Shown here: in pieces, positions 1 through 8,826 of the stretch
Layout: each line of letters starts with the position of its first letter
Position numbering within the stretch: the first letter of the stretch is position 1
Assembly: GCA_964291375.2 (NCBI GenBank)
Contig: OZ219809.1
Coordinates: 1,178,001-1,242,000 of the forward strand
Length of the DNA: 64,000 nt
Direction: 5' to 3'
Source of the DNA: 3107 sp001483205
Lineage (GTDB): Bacteria; Pseudomonadota; Alphaproteobacteria; Rhodobacterales; Rhodobacteraceae
Notes under the pieces: model-generated
The model's database searches: none
Told to the model about the DNA's origin: nothing
The model's input: the letters and a program-made list of their open reading frames with translations, nothing else
Translations under genes and position numbers: made by a program

Positions 1-413
1 CGGACGACAACCGCCTTTTGCAATTCCTGCGCGACGGCAAGCACCGCGCCGGTCTCATTCAGCCTTCGCAAAACCTTGCGGGTTTCATGTTCGATATGGG
101 CGTCCCTGGGCGATCCGGTCTTTGTGAATGCAGCGGCCATGTCCTGTTCATTCCTTGTCATATCGGTTGGTGACATCCGGAAATGTGTGCGCCCCAGACG
201 GCGCAACGCCTCGTCAACCAGCACATCATCACGCCTGTTCTCGAACCGGCGCACCTGCCTCAGAATCGTCGAGGCATGGCATCCTGCTCTGCGGGCGACG
301 GACCGAAGGGAAAGACCGGCCTCGGTATGCAGCAGGTAATGCACAGCAGGCCGGGGCACCCATCCGGGGCATGATTGCGTTTCGGAATGGAAGGCTCCGA
401 TTTCGCAATTCAT
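1..413 (-). CDS. Helix-turn-helix / DUF6456-type protein (partial, runs off the left edge)
   Basis: The minus frame opens with ATG at 411-413 (MNCEIGAFHSETQSC) and stays open to base 1, so only the first 137 or so codons are present. Residues about 20-55 (PAVHYLLHTEAGLSLRSVAR, then AGCHASTILRQVRRFENRR) read as a small DNA-binding helix-turn-helix. This N-terminal layout is known from alphaproteobacterial DUF6456 proteins, whose conserved domain would lie outside the window. It is divergent from the DUF6477 gene, a pairing that recurs in Rhodobacterales. A regulatory role is inferred from the HTH only; targets are unknown. Confidence 0.7.
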   Translation of the reverse strand, partial: MNCEIGAFHSETQSCPGWVPRPAVHYLLHTEAGLSLRSVARRAGCHASTILRQVRRFENRRDDVLVDEALRRLGRTHFRMSPTDMTRNEQDMAAAFTKTGSPRDAHIEHETRKVLRRLNETGAVLAVAQELQKAVVV

Positions 414-630
414 TATGTCAGTCCTTTCACTGTCGGCCGAAAGCGCGATGCGTGAAATGCAACCGGTGATCATTGTTCACCTTTGCCACACGTATTTCCA
501 GACTTTTTCAAAAATTGCCGCCAATTCCTAAACCATTCTGAAATAATCGCCCTATGATTGAGTAATTGCCGCAACACTTATCACGGATATGCGAATGGAT
601 TCAGACCGATTGTATCCGAAGGAGACCCCG

Positions 631-918
631 ATGACCAACCCGGTGGCAAGACTTTCCGGCCTGCGGCGGCCCCGCCTGCTGATCCGGGCCGCCCGTTGCG
701 GACAGGCCGGATATTCCCGCGACAGGCATTTGGCGCGTCTGATCGGTGCGTGGCGGGCGGACGCCCCCGCACAGACGGTCGATGCCCTTTTGTCAGAAGA
801 GCGCGCAATGGAAGAAAAGCGCAAGGCAGGCGATGCCGCCTACAGCATCCCCCGTCATATTGCGCTTTTGATTGCGATCATGGCAGAGGCAGGCCCTTGC
901 AGCATGGCGCGCGATTGA
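631..918 (+). CDS. DUF6477 family protein
   Basis: A 95-residue protein beginning MTNPVARLSGLRRPRLLIRA. The start at 631 is preferred over the upstream ATG at 589 because AAGGAG sits 7 bases before it. The conserved LxxLRRPRLLxRAARxG and YxRDRxLxRLI blocks match the DUF6477 family of Rhodobacteraceae, small proteins of unknown function rich in Arg and Ala. There is no signal peptide or membrane segment. It is divergent from the HTH gene at 1-413, and the intervening 217 bp presumably hold both promoters. It is convergent with the MttB gene, with stops 1 bp apart. Confidence 0.75.
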   Translation: MTNPVARLSGLRRPRLLIRAARCGQAGYSRDRHLARLIGAWRADAPAQTVDALLSEERAMEEKRKAGDAAYSIPRHIALLIAIMAEAGPCSMARD

Positions 919-919
919 A

Positions 920-2464
920 TCAGGCGAAGGCGTCAGGCTCTGCCTCTTTCCGGCGCGCAACATAATCATCAAGCGCCTCGCTGATGCTTGGGTCCATAGC
1001 CGGCTGCCGGTATTCCGCCAACAGCCTTGCAACCCGCGCGGCGGCCAGATGCTGGGTGTCACGCGCGCCCTCTTCCTGCCATGTCTCGAACGGTTTGTAA
1101 TCCAGCACCCCGGTTTTCCAGAACGCGGCCTTGAAATTGGCCTGAGTATGCGCGCAGCCCAGATAATGCCCGCCGGGGCCGACCTCGGCAATCGCATCCA
1201 TTGCCTGACCATTTTCCGACATGTCCACCCCCCCGGCGATCCGGTGCAGAACGCCAAGCTGATCGGCGTCAATGACGAACTTCTCGAACGACGAGACCAG
1301 CCCGCCCTCCAGCCATCCGCAGGCGTGCAGCATGAAGTTGACGCCACCCAGCAACGCCGCATTGAGCGTGTTCGCGCTTTCATAGGCCGCCTGCGCGTCC
1401 GGCAGTTTAGAGCCGCACAACGCCCCGCCTGACCGGAAAGGCAGCCCCAGACGGCGGGCCAGTTGCCCGGCCCCATAGAGGATTTGCGACGCTTCCGGGG
1501 TGCCGAAACTGGGCGCGCCGGATGTCATGTCAATCGAGGTCACGAACGCGCCAAAGATGGCGGGCGCGCCCTTGCGCACCAACTGGCTGTAGGCGACACC
1601 CGCCAGCACCTCGGCCAGCACCTGCGTCAGCGTGCCCGCCACCGAGACCGGGGCCATCGCCCCCCCGACAATAAAGGGCGAAATGATGCAGCCCTGCCCG
1701 GCCCCGGCATAGACATCCAGCGCGCCGACCATCACCGGGTCAAAGGTCAGCGGCGAGTTGATATTGATGAGCGAGGTCATCACCGCGTTCTTTGCCACGA
1801 ACGCCTGCCCGAACAAAATCTCGCACATCCTGACCGAATCCCGCGCCCGGCCCGGCTCGGTCACTGATCCCATGAACGGCTTGTCGGAAAGGGTCATATG
1901 GGCAAGCAGCATGTCGAGATGCCGTTTGTTCACCGGCACATCCGTCGGCTCGCACACCGTGCCGCCGGAATGGTGCAGCCATTCCGACATATAGCCGAGC
2001 TTCACGAATTTGCGGAAATCCTCAAGCGTGGCATAGCGCCGCCCGCCGCTGAGGTCGCGCACGAAGGGCGGGCCGTAGACCGGGGCGAAAACCAGGTTTC
2101 TGCCGCCGATCACCACCGATCTGTCCGGGTTCCGGGCATGTTGGGTATACCGGCCGGGGGCGGTCTTTATCAGCGCGCGCGCCAGACCACGGGGCAGGCG
2201 GACACGCTCACCGTCTATGTCCGCCCCGGCCTCACGCCAGATGTCGAGCGCCTTCGGACAATCGACGAAATTCACGCCGATTTCCTCGAGAACCCTTTCG
2301 GCGTTTTCCTCGATGATCTGAAGCGCCTCTTCGTTCAGAAGCTCCAGAGTCGGGATGTTGCGCTCTATGTATTTTGCGGTTTCGATCCTGATCGCCGAAC
2401 GTTCTGCGCGGCGGGCGGCACCTCCGCCGCCTCTGGCGCGGTGGCGGGGTCGTGCTTGCGACAT
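920..2464 (-). CDS. Trimethylamine methyltransferase (MttB) family protein, non-pyrrolysine
   Basis: A 514-residue MttB/COG5598 protein. Family members transfer a methyl group from a quaternary or tertiary amine to a corrinoid protein. Archaeal MttB needs an in-frame amber codon read as pyrrolysine; here the frame has no internal TAG, so this is the Pyl-free branch, several of whose members demethylate glycine betaine or related compounds. The core is recognisable in PTLELLNEEALQIIEENAERVLEEIGV, VFAPVYGPPFVRDLSGGRR and GPGGHYLGCAHT. The start at 2464 (MSQARPRHRARGGGG) has GGAG 7-10 bases upstream; a longer ATG at 2515 lacks one. Substrate is not determinable from sequence. No corrinoid-binding protein lies beside it, but a RACo-like activator is at 48565-50616. 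Confidence 0.88.
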   Translation of the reverse strand: MSQARPRHRARGGGGAARRAERSAIRIETAKYIERNIPTLELLNEEALQIIEENAERVLEEIGVNFVDCPKALDIWREAGADIDGERVRLPRGLARALIKTAPGRYTQHARNPDRSVVIGGRNLVFAPVYGPPFVRDLSGGRRYATLEDFRKFVKLGYMSEWLHHSGGTVCEPTDVPVNKRHLDMLLAHMTLSDKPFMGSVTEPGRARDSVRMCEILFGQAFVAKNAVMTSLININSPLTFDPVMVGALDVYAGAGQGCIISPFIVGGAMAPVSVAGTLTQVLAEVLAGVAYSQLVRKGAPAIFGAFVTSIDMTSGAPSFGTPEASQILYGAGQLARRLGLPFRSGGALCGSKLPDAQAAYESANTLNAALLGGVNFMLHACGWLEGGLVSSFEKFVIDADQLGVLHRIAGGVDMSENGQAMDAIAEVGPGGHYLGCAHTQANFKAAFWKTGVLDYKPFETWQEEGARDTQHLAAARVARLLAEYRQPAMDPSISEALDDYVARRKEAEPDAFA

Positions 2465-2606
2465 CGTGACTCCGGGTTGCGTGACAGACCTGTTCTGATG
2501 ACGAATATGAGCCATCGGGACGGGGCGGCATTGGCGCTAACCGTCCATTGGGGCGCAAAAACGACATTTCGCCGACAAGGGGCGCGGAACGTGGCCTGCA
2601 AGGGGG

Positions 2607-2704
2607 GCGGGACAGGTTGGCCGCCAATGCGCCATTATGCAGAGGTCTTTTTTACATCATCCCGCCATAGCATGGCACAAACCCCGACCTTATCCGCGGA
2701 TAAG
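2607..2704. repeat. Half MITE-like A element plus one family C palindrome upstream of guaA
   Basis: Bases 2635-2649 read TTATGCAGAGGTCTT, the right terminus of the A/B repeat family, preceded by the GGTTGGCCGCCAATGCGCCA arm seen at several other loci. Bases 2689-2704 are a perfect CTTATCCGCGGATAAG palindrome. The two repeats fill most of the 283 bp between the divergent mttB and guaA starts. Confidence 0.8.
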
Positions 2705-2747
2705 GTCGGCCCTTGCGCTCTCTGCCCGGTCTTTCTATTGGCAGGCC

Positions 2748-4314
2748 ATGACCGACATCCCCCCCCATCAATGCCTGCTCATCATCGACTTCGGCAGTCA
2801 GGTGACCCGGCTGATCGCCCGACGCCTGCGCGAGCTGAACGTCTATTGCGAAATTCACCCCTGTCAGAACGTCACCATGGATTTCGTGCGCCGGTTGGCC
2901 CCGCGCGCGGTGATCCTCTCGGGCGGCCCCGACAGCGTGACCCGCCAAGGCTCCCCCCGTGCGCCCCAGGGGATATTCGGACTTGGCGTGCCGGTTCTGG
3001 GCATCTGCTACGGCCAGCAGGTGATGATGGAGCAACTCGGCGGGCGGGTCGAATCAGCGCCCCGGCAGCGCCGAGTTCGGGCGCGCCCGTGTGACGCCCG
3101 CCGGGGCGACAGCGCCGATCCTCGACGGCTGGTTCGCGGGCGGCCCGGAACAGGTGTGGATGTCCCATGGCGATCATGTCAGCCGGGTCGCACCGGGGTT
3201 TGAGGTCTGCGCCACCTCCCCCAATGCGCCCTGTGCGATCATCGCCGATGTCTCGCGGCATTTCTATGCGGTCCAGTTTCACCCCGAGGTCCACCACACC
3301 CCGAACGGCGCGAAGCTGTTCGAGAATTTTGCCCGGCTGGCCGGGTTTACCGGCGACTGGACCATGAGCGCCTATCGCGACCGGGCGATTGCCGCGATCC
3401 GGCAACAGGTCGGCGACGCAAAGGTCATCTGCGGCCTGTCGGGCGGCGTTGATTCGTCGGTGGCGGCGGTTCTGATCCATCAGGCCATCGGCGACCGGCT
3501 GACCTGTGTTTTCGTTGATCACGGCCTGTTGCGCAAGGATGAGGCGCGGGAAGTGGTCTCGATGTTCCGGGACGCCTATAACATCCCGCTGATCCATGCC
3601 GATGAATCAGAGCTGTTTCTGGGGGCGCTTGCGGGGGTCTCTGACCCGGAAGCCAAGCGCAAAACCATCGGCAGGCTGTTCATTGACGTGTTTCAGAAAC
3701 ATGCCGATGCCATCGACGGGGCCGGGTTTCTGGCCCAGGGCACGCTCTACCCGGATGTGATCGAATCGGTCAGTGTCTCGGGCGGCCCCTCGGCCACCAT
3801 CAAGTCGCACCACAATGTGGGCGGCTTGCCGGAACGGATGGGGCTGACGCTGGTCGAACCCCTGCGCGACCTGTTCAAGGACGAGGTGCGCGCCCTTGGC
3901 CGTGAACTTGGCCTGCCGCCGGGGTTCATTGGTCGCCACCCCTTTCCCGGCCCCGGCCTGGCGATCCGCTGCCCCGGAGAGATCACCCGCGAAAAGCTGG
4001 GGATTCTGCGCGAGGCCGATGCGGTTTATATCGACCAGATTCGCCGGCACGGGCTGTATGATGACATCTGGCAGGCATTCGCGGCGCTGTTGCCGGTGCG
4101 CACGGTGGGGGTGATGGGCGACGGGCGGACCTATGATTATGCCTGTGCGCTGAGGGCGGTGACCAGCGTTGACGGGATGACGGCGGATTATTATCCCTTC
4201 AGCCACGGGTTTTTAAGCGAGACCGCGACCCGGATTATCAATGAGGTGCGGGGCATCAACCGCGTGACCTATGACATTACGTCGAAACCGCCGGGGACGA
4301 TTGAGTGGGAATGA
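2748..4314 (+). CDS. guaA: GMP synthase (glutamine-hydrolysing), frameshifted
   Basis: Converts XMP, ATP and glutamine to GMP, the last step of guanine nucleotide synthesis; guaB for the previous step is at 32787. The N-terminal class I amidotransferase runs from MTDIPPHQCLLIIDFGSQVT with nucleophile motif VLGICYGQQ and catalytic His in VQFHPEVHH. The ATP pyrophosphatase signature is CGLSGGVDSSVAA, and the C-terminal dimerisation domain ends PPGTIEWE. The frame breaks at the CCCC run at 3060-3063: before it the frame is +3 relative to 2748, after it +1. Removing one C gives VESAPGSAEFGRARVTPAG and one continuous protein of about 521 residues, the normal length. GuaA is essential without purine supply, so a sequence error is more likely than a pseudogene. 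Confidence 0.93.
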
Positions 4315-4383
4315 GGCCCGTAGCGGAAGCGGGCCGGGCGCGGGTTTTCGGGGTGTTCGCTGTCCCGGCAAATGGGGCAGTGC

Positions 4384-4507
4384 CTTATCCGCGGGTAAGG
4401 GTGAGGCTTATCCGCGATAAGGCAATTATGCAGAGGTCTCCGCGGATAAGGGCAGCATCGCTGACCTATTGGCCTGGGCCGGGGGGCACACCTTATCCGC
4501 GGATAAG
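4384..4507. repeat. Cluster of CTTATCCGCGGATAAG palindromes (family C), one broken by an A end
   Basis: Palindromes lie at 4384-4399 (one mismatch), 4407-4421 (one base short) and 4492-4507 (perfect). A fourth, ending at 4450, has lost its left half where TTATGCAGAGGTCT (4426-4439), an A-element terminus, joins it. The first two start 23 bp apart, the spacing seen again at 4791/4814 and 7184/7207. Bases 4454-4470 carry a degenerate copy of the GTCAG...CTGAC lead found before other family C palindromes. Confidence 0.85.
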
Positions 4508-4703
4508 GGTGTATCGCCCCCAAAACGCCCCGCCCGGTGCTTGCACCGGGCAGCGCCTGCCTGCCCCCCGGCAGGCGCTCTAAACGTCTCAGCCCGTTAG
4601 AACGTATGGGCTTTATGGCGAGACCATCGCCAATGTGAACTGTCGCGAAAAGCGCCCGCCCAGGCAGGCGGCTGCCCGGCTCAGCCAATATGCAGGGGCC
4701 TTT
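4508..4703. repeat. Long MITE-like B element, copy B1
   Basis: It shares the order of blocks with five other copies: a CGCCCGG(n)CCGGGC hairpin, GCAGCGCCTGCCTG, an AT-richer centre with GGAACGTATGGGCTTTATGG-like and CCATCGCCAATG blocks, then GCGCCCGCCCAGGCAGGCGG and the TATGCAGRGGYCTT end at 4689-4702. Its left AAGACC terminus is missing and replaced by a family C palindrome (4492-4507). No coding potential is recognised. Confidence 0.8.
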
Positions 4704-4772
4704 ATTGGCGCATCGGCACCCAAACCGCCCCCCCGTCGGGCCGGGCGCGGCCTTCCGTGCTGTTCGCTGTCC

Positions 4773-4886
4773 CGGCAAATCGGGCCATACCTTATCCGCG
4801 GGTAAGGGTGAGGCTTATCCGCGGATAAGGACAGCATTGCTGACATATAGTATAACACCCGGATTTTGAGTCCAAGCCCCGGCCCC
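4773..4886 (-). repeat. Left copy of a 113-bp inverted repeat flanking argD-argF
   Basis: The reverse complement of 4773-4886 matches 7128-7240 with only a handful of mismatches over about 113 bp. In order it holds a GGACTCAAAATCCGGGTG end, TTATACTATATGTCAGCA, two CTTAYCCGCGGATAAG palindromes 23 bp apart, and GGTATGGCCCGATTTGCCG. The palindromes are at 4791-4806 and 4814-4829. It sits immediately upstream of argD and may overlap its promoter. Confidence 0.88.
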
Positions 4887-4949
4887 GACCCTGTTGACAG
4901 GCCCCGAAGCGTCAGGCACCTATGGGCTTTCCGCGAAGAGGCCCACGCC

Positions 4950-6134
4950 ATGATCCCCTCTGTTCTGCCCACCTACAGGCGCGCGCCGCTCACCTTCATC
5001 AGCGGCGAAGGCAGTTGGCTGACCGAGGCCGATGGCCGCCGCTTTCTCGATTTCGGGGCCGGGATCGCGGTGAACTGTCTCGGCCACGCTCACCCGGCAC
5101 TGGTGCGCGCGCTGTCTGATCAGGCCGCAACCCTCTGGCACACATCGAACCTCTACCACATCCCGGCACAGCAGGCGCTGGCCGACAGGCTGGTGGCGGC
5201 GACCTTTGCCGACACCGTATTCTTCACCAATTCCGGCACCGAGGCCTGCGAGCTCGCCGTTAAGATGGCGCGCAAGCACTGGCATGACCGGGGCCACCCT
5301 GATCGGATAACGATCATCGCCTATGAAGGCTCTTTCCATGGCCGGTCAATGGCCGCGATCTCGGCGGCCGGGGCACAGGGCAAAACCCACGGTTTCGGGC
5401 CGCTGTTGCCCGGCTTTGTCCACCTGCCCTTCGGCGACCTTGAAGCGACCGAAGCCGCCATCGACGAAACGGTTGCCGCGGTGCTTGTGGAGCCGGTGCA
5501 GGGCGAGGGCGGGATTCGCGCCCTGCCCGACGCCGCGCTCCGGCAGCTGCGCGACCTGTGCGACCGGACCGGCGCGTTGCTGATCCTTGATGAGGTGCAA
5601 TGCGGCATGGGGCGCACCGGCAGGCTGTTCGCCCATGAATGGGCGGGCATTGTCCCGGACATGATGATGGTGGCCAAGGGCATCGGCGGCGGGTTCCCTC
5701 TGGGTGCGGTGCTGGCGCGTGAGGCGGCGGCCTCGGGCATGGGGGCGGGCACCCATGGTTCCACCTATGGCGGCAATCCGCTGGCCTCGGCGGTCGGCTG
5801 TGCGGTGATGGAACGGGTGGCCGAAGAGCCGTTTCTGGCCGAGGTCAGGCGCAAGGCAGGCCTTTTGCGCCAGAAGCTCGAAGGGCTGGTCGCCGCGCAT
5901 CCGGACATCTTTGCGGAAACCCGTGGCACGGGCCTGATGCTGGGGCTGAAATGCAGGGTGCCCAATGCAGAGGTGATCCGGGCGGGATACGAGGCGCAGG
6001 TGCTGACGGTGCCTGCCGCCGACAATGTGATCCGCCTGCTGCCCGCCCTCAACATCCCCGATGAGGACATTGCCGAGGGCGTCGCCCGGCTTGACGCCGC
6101 TGCTGCGGCTGTCTCCGGGGCGCGGGCAGCATGA
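4950..6134 (+). CDS. argD: Acetylornithine aminotransferase
   Basis: A class III PLP-dependent aminotransferase of 394 residues. It converts N-acetylglutamate semialdehyde and glutamate to N-acetylornithine in arginine synthesis, and in many bacteria also serves as succinyldiaminopimelate aminotransferase. Visible motifs are the TNSGTEACELAVKMAR block (residues about 93-108), SFHGRS (128-133), the cofactor Asp in LILDEVQCGMGRTG and the Schiff-base lysine K243 in MMMVAKGIGGGFPLG. The start at 4950 (MIPSVLPTYRRAP) follows GAAGAGG; the open frame extends upstream into repeat sequence. It overlaps argF by 4 bp (ATGA), so the two are translationally coupled. Confidence 0.94.
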   Translation: MIPSVLPTYRRAPLTFISGEGSWLTEADGRRFLDFGAGIAVNCLGHAHPALVRALSDQAATLWHTSNLYHIPAQQALADRLVAATFADTVFFTNSGTEACELAVKMARKHWHDRGHPDRITIIAYEGSFHGRSMAAISAAGAQGKTHGFGPLLPGFVHLPFGDLEATEAAIDETVAAVLVEPVQGEGGIRALPDAALRQLRDLCDRTGALLILDEVQCGMGRTGRLFAHEWAGIVPDMMMVAKGIGGGFPLGAVLAREAAASGMGAGTHGSTYGGNPLASAVGCAVMERVAEEPFLAEVRRKAGLLRQKLEGLVAAHPDIFAETRGTGLMLGLKCRVPNAEVIRAGYEAQVLTVPAADNVIRLLPALNIPDEDIAEGVARLDAAAAAVSGARAA

Positions 6135-7057
6135 CCCATTTCCTCGACCTGCACAAGACGGATGCGGGCGAATTGCGCCGCATCATCACTGATGCCGCCC
6201 GGATGAAGGCCGCCCGCCTTGGCCGTCCGCGGGGCGCGCCGGATGATGAACAACCGCTTGACGGGCAGATGGTGGCGCTGATCTTTGAAAAACCCTCGAC
6301 CCGGACGCGGGTCAGCTTTGATCTGGGGGTGCGGCAGATGGGCGGGCAGACGATGGTGCTGTCGGGCCGGGATATTCAACTGGGCCATGGCGAGACGATT
6401 GCCGACACCGCCCGGGTGCTGTCCCGCTATGTCGATCTGATTATGATCCGCACCTTTGAAGAGCAGACCCTGCTGGAGTTGGCCGAATACGCCGATGTGC
6501 CGGTGATCAACGGCCTGACCGACCGCACCCATCCGTGCCAGGTGCTGGCCGATGTGATGACCTATGAGGAACACCGGGGGTCGATTGCCGGGCGAAAGGT
6601 GGTCTGGTCGGGCGACGGCAACAATGTTTGTGCCTCGTTCCTGCACGCCGCCGGGCAGTTCGGCTTTGACCTGACCTTTACCGGGCCGGAAACGCTGGAG
6701 CCGGAGGCCGGGTTTATTGATTTTGCCCGGTCCAGGGGTGTCAGGGTTGAGGTCGAGCGCGACCCGCACAAGGCGGTGGCGGGGGCGGACCTGATCGTGA
6801 CCGACACCTGGGTCAGTATGCACGACCCTCAGTCCGCGCGGGAGCGCCGCCATAATCAGCTTCGGCCCTATCAGGTGAATGAGCGCCTGATGGCGGGGGC
6901 GAAACCGGATGCGCTGTTCATGCACTGCCTGCCTGCGCATCGGGAGGAAGAGGCGACCTCTGCGGTGATGGACGGGCGGTATTCGGTGATTTTCGATGAG
7001 GCCGAAAACCGTCTGCACGCGCAAAAGGCGATTATGCGCTGGTGTTTGGGGACATAG
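6131..7057 (+). CDS. argF: Ornithine carbamoyltransferase
   Basis: Joins carbamoyl phosphate to ornithine to give citrulline. The 308-residue protein has the carbamoyl-phosphate loop STRTR (56-60), HPCQVLADVMT in the middle, and the ornithine-binding FMHCLPAHREEEA near the C terminus, the expected OTCase set. The alternative, PyrB (aspartate carbamoyltransferase), is encoded separately at 45885. It is the second gene of argD-argF. A family F hairpin lies 47-69 bp after the stop. Confidence 0.96.
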   Translation: MTHFLDLHKTDAGELRRIITDAARMKAARLGRPRGAPDDEQPLDGQMVALIFEKPSTRTRVSFDLGVRQMGGQTMVLSGRDIQLGHGETIADTARVLSRYVDLIMIRTFEEQTLLELAEYADVPVINGLTDRTHPCQVLADVMTYEEHRGSIAGRKVVWSGDGNNVCASFLHAAGQFGFDLTFTGPETLEPEAGFIDFARSRGVRVEVERDPHKAVAGADLIVTDTWVSMHDPQSARERRHNQLRPYQVNERLMAGAKPDALFMHCLPAHREEEATSAVMDGRYSVIFDEAENRLHAQKAIMRWCLGT

Positions 7058-7103
7058 GGGGCGGCGCGCCACCCCACCCCATTGAGGGGTGAGGCCCGTC
7101 CCG

Positions 7104-7126
7104 GAAACGGTCCGGTGGACCGTTTC
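7104..7126. terminator. Family F hairpin downstream of argF (possible terminator)
   Basis: A perfect 10-bp inverted repeat, GAAACGGTCC / GGACCGTTTC, with a GGT loop. No T-run follows, so intrinsic termination is uncertain. The same hairpin recurs at 31376-31398, 40699-40721 and, in the middle of repeat B4, near 50897-50919, so it is also a dispersed repeat. Confidence 0.5.
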
Positions 7127-7127
7127 A

Positions 7128-7240
7128 GGGCCGGGGTTTGGACTCAAAATCCGGGTGTTATACTATATGTCAGCAGTACTGACCTTATCCGCGGATAAGC
7201 CTCACCCTTACCCGCGGATAAGGTATGGCCCGATTTGCCG
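7128..7240 (+). repeat. Right copy of the 113-bp inverted repeat flanking argD-argF
   Basis: The mate of 4773-4886. It carries GTCAG-CAGTA-CTGAC (a 5-bp-arm inverted repeat) just before two palindromes, CTTATCCGCGGATAAG at 7184-7199 and CTTACCCGCGGATAAG at 7207-7222. The same lead sequence precedes the 20-unit array at 40006. Confidence 0.88.
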
Positions 7241-7257
7241 GGCCGGACATGGCCAGA

Positions 7258-7521
7258 ACTCAAAATCCGGGCGTCAGGTTATATATGCAGAGGTCTTTCC
7301 GGGGGCGAAGACGCGAACAATCCGAAGGGCAGCGCCCGGCACGGCGGGCGCGGCCCGGTCTGGCGACCGGGCGGGACGGGTTGGCCACTGACGCGCCAAT
7401 ATGCAGAGGTCTTGATCATGGCCTTGCGATGGCCTGCCGATTGAAATTCCCGGAGTCGCGTTCTTGTCCCTGCCCGGCCCAAGCCAATATGTCAAAAGCC
7501 CTGCCCTTACCCGCGGATAAG
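7258..7521. repeat. Mosaic of A, D and C repeat pieces between argF and ald
   Basis: Reading rightwards: a second ACTCAAAATCCGGGCGT end (from 7259), an A terminus TATGCAGAGGTCTT (7283-7297), a GC-rich D-like stretch, a GGTTGGCCACTGACGCGCCA arm with ATGCAGAGGTCTT (7361-7413), then CCAATATGTCA and a palindrome CTTACCCGCGGATAAG (7506-7521). No gene is supported in the 514 bp between argF and ald. Confidence 0.7.
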
Positions 7522-7571
7522 CTGCGGCCCCTTGCCGGGCCGGGCGCAAGGGTCACCGCCCCCCGAAAACC

Positions 7572-8690
7572 TCACCCCCGCACGGCAATCGACGGGGACA
7601 GCACATCGATCTCCAGCGCCTCCCCCACCGCGTAATAGGTCAGTTGACCGGCATGAACATTCAACCCGTTCAGCAAATGCGGATCATCCTGACACGCCTG
7701 CCGCCACCCCTTATCCGCCAGTGCCAGCATGAACGGCATCGTCGCATTGCCGAGCGCAATGGTCGAGGTCCGGGAAACCGCCCCCGGCATATTGGCAACG
7801 CAATAGTGCATGATGCCGTCAACCTCATAAACCGGGTCCGCGTGGGTCGTCGCCCTGGAGGTCTCAAAACACCCGCCCTGGTCAATCGCCACATCAACCA
7901 GCGCCGCGCCGGGCTTCATGCCCCCCAGTTGCGCCCGCGACAACAGCTTGGGCGCGGCGGCACCGGGGATCAGAACCGCCCCGATCACCATGTCGGCCTC
8001 GCGCGACAGCCCGGTGATGGTCTCGGCGGTCGAATACCGGTTCCTGAACACGGCCCCGAACACATCATCCAGATATTTCAGCCGGTGCAGGGACCGGTCG
8101 AGCACGGTCACATCCGCGCCCATCCCGGCGGCGATCCGGGCGGCATGAACCCCGACGACCCCGCCGCCGATCACCACCACCCTGGCCGGGCCGACACCGG
8201 GCACACCCCCCAGCAGAACCCCGCGCCCGCCATTGGCCTTTTGCAGGGTCCAGGCCCCGACCTGCGGGGCGAGCCGCCCGGCAACCTCGGACATCGGTGC
8301 CAGAAGCGGCAGGCCGCCGCGGCTGTCGGTGACGGTTTCATAGGCAATGGCGGTGCAGCCCGAGGCCAGCAGGTCACGGGTTTGCTCCGGGTCCGGGGCC
8401 AGATGCAGATAGGTGAACAAAAGCTGCCCCTCGCGCAGCATTTTGCGCTCTGCCGGTTGCGGCTCTTTCACCTTCACGATCATGTCGGCGGTGGCAAAGA
8501 TTTCCTCTGCGGTGTCGAGCAGGACGGCCCCGGCGGCGGCATAGTCCTTGTCCTCGAAACCTGCGCCCGCGCCCGCGCCTTTCTGGACGAGCGCCTGATG
8601 GCCGTGGCGCACCGCCTCGCCTGCGGCAGCCGGGGTCAGGCCGACGCGGGATTCCTGCGGCTTGATCTCTGTGGGGCATCCGATTTTCAT
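7572..8690 (-). CDS. ald: Alanine dehydrogenase
   Basis: NAD-dependent oxidative deamination of L-alanine to pyruvate and ammonium. The 372-residue protein starts MKIGCPTEIKPQESRVGLTP at 8690; the long upstream extension of the frame is discarded because this is the canonical N terminus. The Rossmann motif VVVIGGGVVGVHAARIAAGM lies about residue 168, followed by VTVLDRS, and the active-site region HYCVANMPGAVSRTST is present. It is divergent from an Lrp-family gene with a 136-bp gap, the arrangement of ald with its AldR-type activator. Confidence 0.95.
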   Translation of the reverse strand: MKIGCPTEIKPQESRVGLTPAAAGEAVRHGHQALVQKGAGAGAGFEDKDYAAAGAVLLDTAEEIFATADMIVKVKEPQPAERKMLREGQLLFTYLHLAPDPEQTRDLLASGCTAIAYETVTDSRGGLPLLAPMSEVAGRLAPQVGAWTLQKANGGRGVLLGGVPGVGPARVVVIGGGVVGVHAARIAAGMGADVTVLDRSLHRLKYLDDVFGAVFRNRYSTAETITGLSREADMVIGAVLIPGAAAPKLLSRAQLGGMKPGAALVDVAIDQGGCFETSRATTHADPVYEVDGIMHYCVANMPGAVSRTSTIALGNATMPFMLALADKGWRQACQDDPHLLNGLNVHAGQLTYYAVGEALEIDVLSPSIAVRG

Positions 8691-8826
8691 GGGGTGGTCC
8701 TCTGGTTTGCCTTTTGCCCAATATCCCACGACGCGAACCGAATAACCCGGAATTGTTGCGGGCTGATTGGCCGGTTCATGCGATATTATTTGCAATAACC
8801 GGCAAAAGGCGAAAGAATATTGCGCC
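8691..8826. promoter_or_regulatory. Divergent ald / lrp control region
   Basis: This 136-bp gap must hold both promoters. It is locally AT-rich around 8778-8800 (TATTATTTGCAATAA), which includes a partial inverted repeat TTATTGCAAATAATA. Lrp/AsnC proteins bind such AT-rich degenerate palindromes, so this is the best candidate operator, by inference. Confidence 0.45.

Noticed and set aside
920..2464. Pyrrolysine-containing MttB.
   Set aside because: The reading frame has no in-frame TAG, and no pylRS/pylBCD genes are visible.
5765..7147. A 460-codon minus-strand open frame.
   Set aside because: It is antisense to argD/argF with no recognisable motifs.
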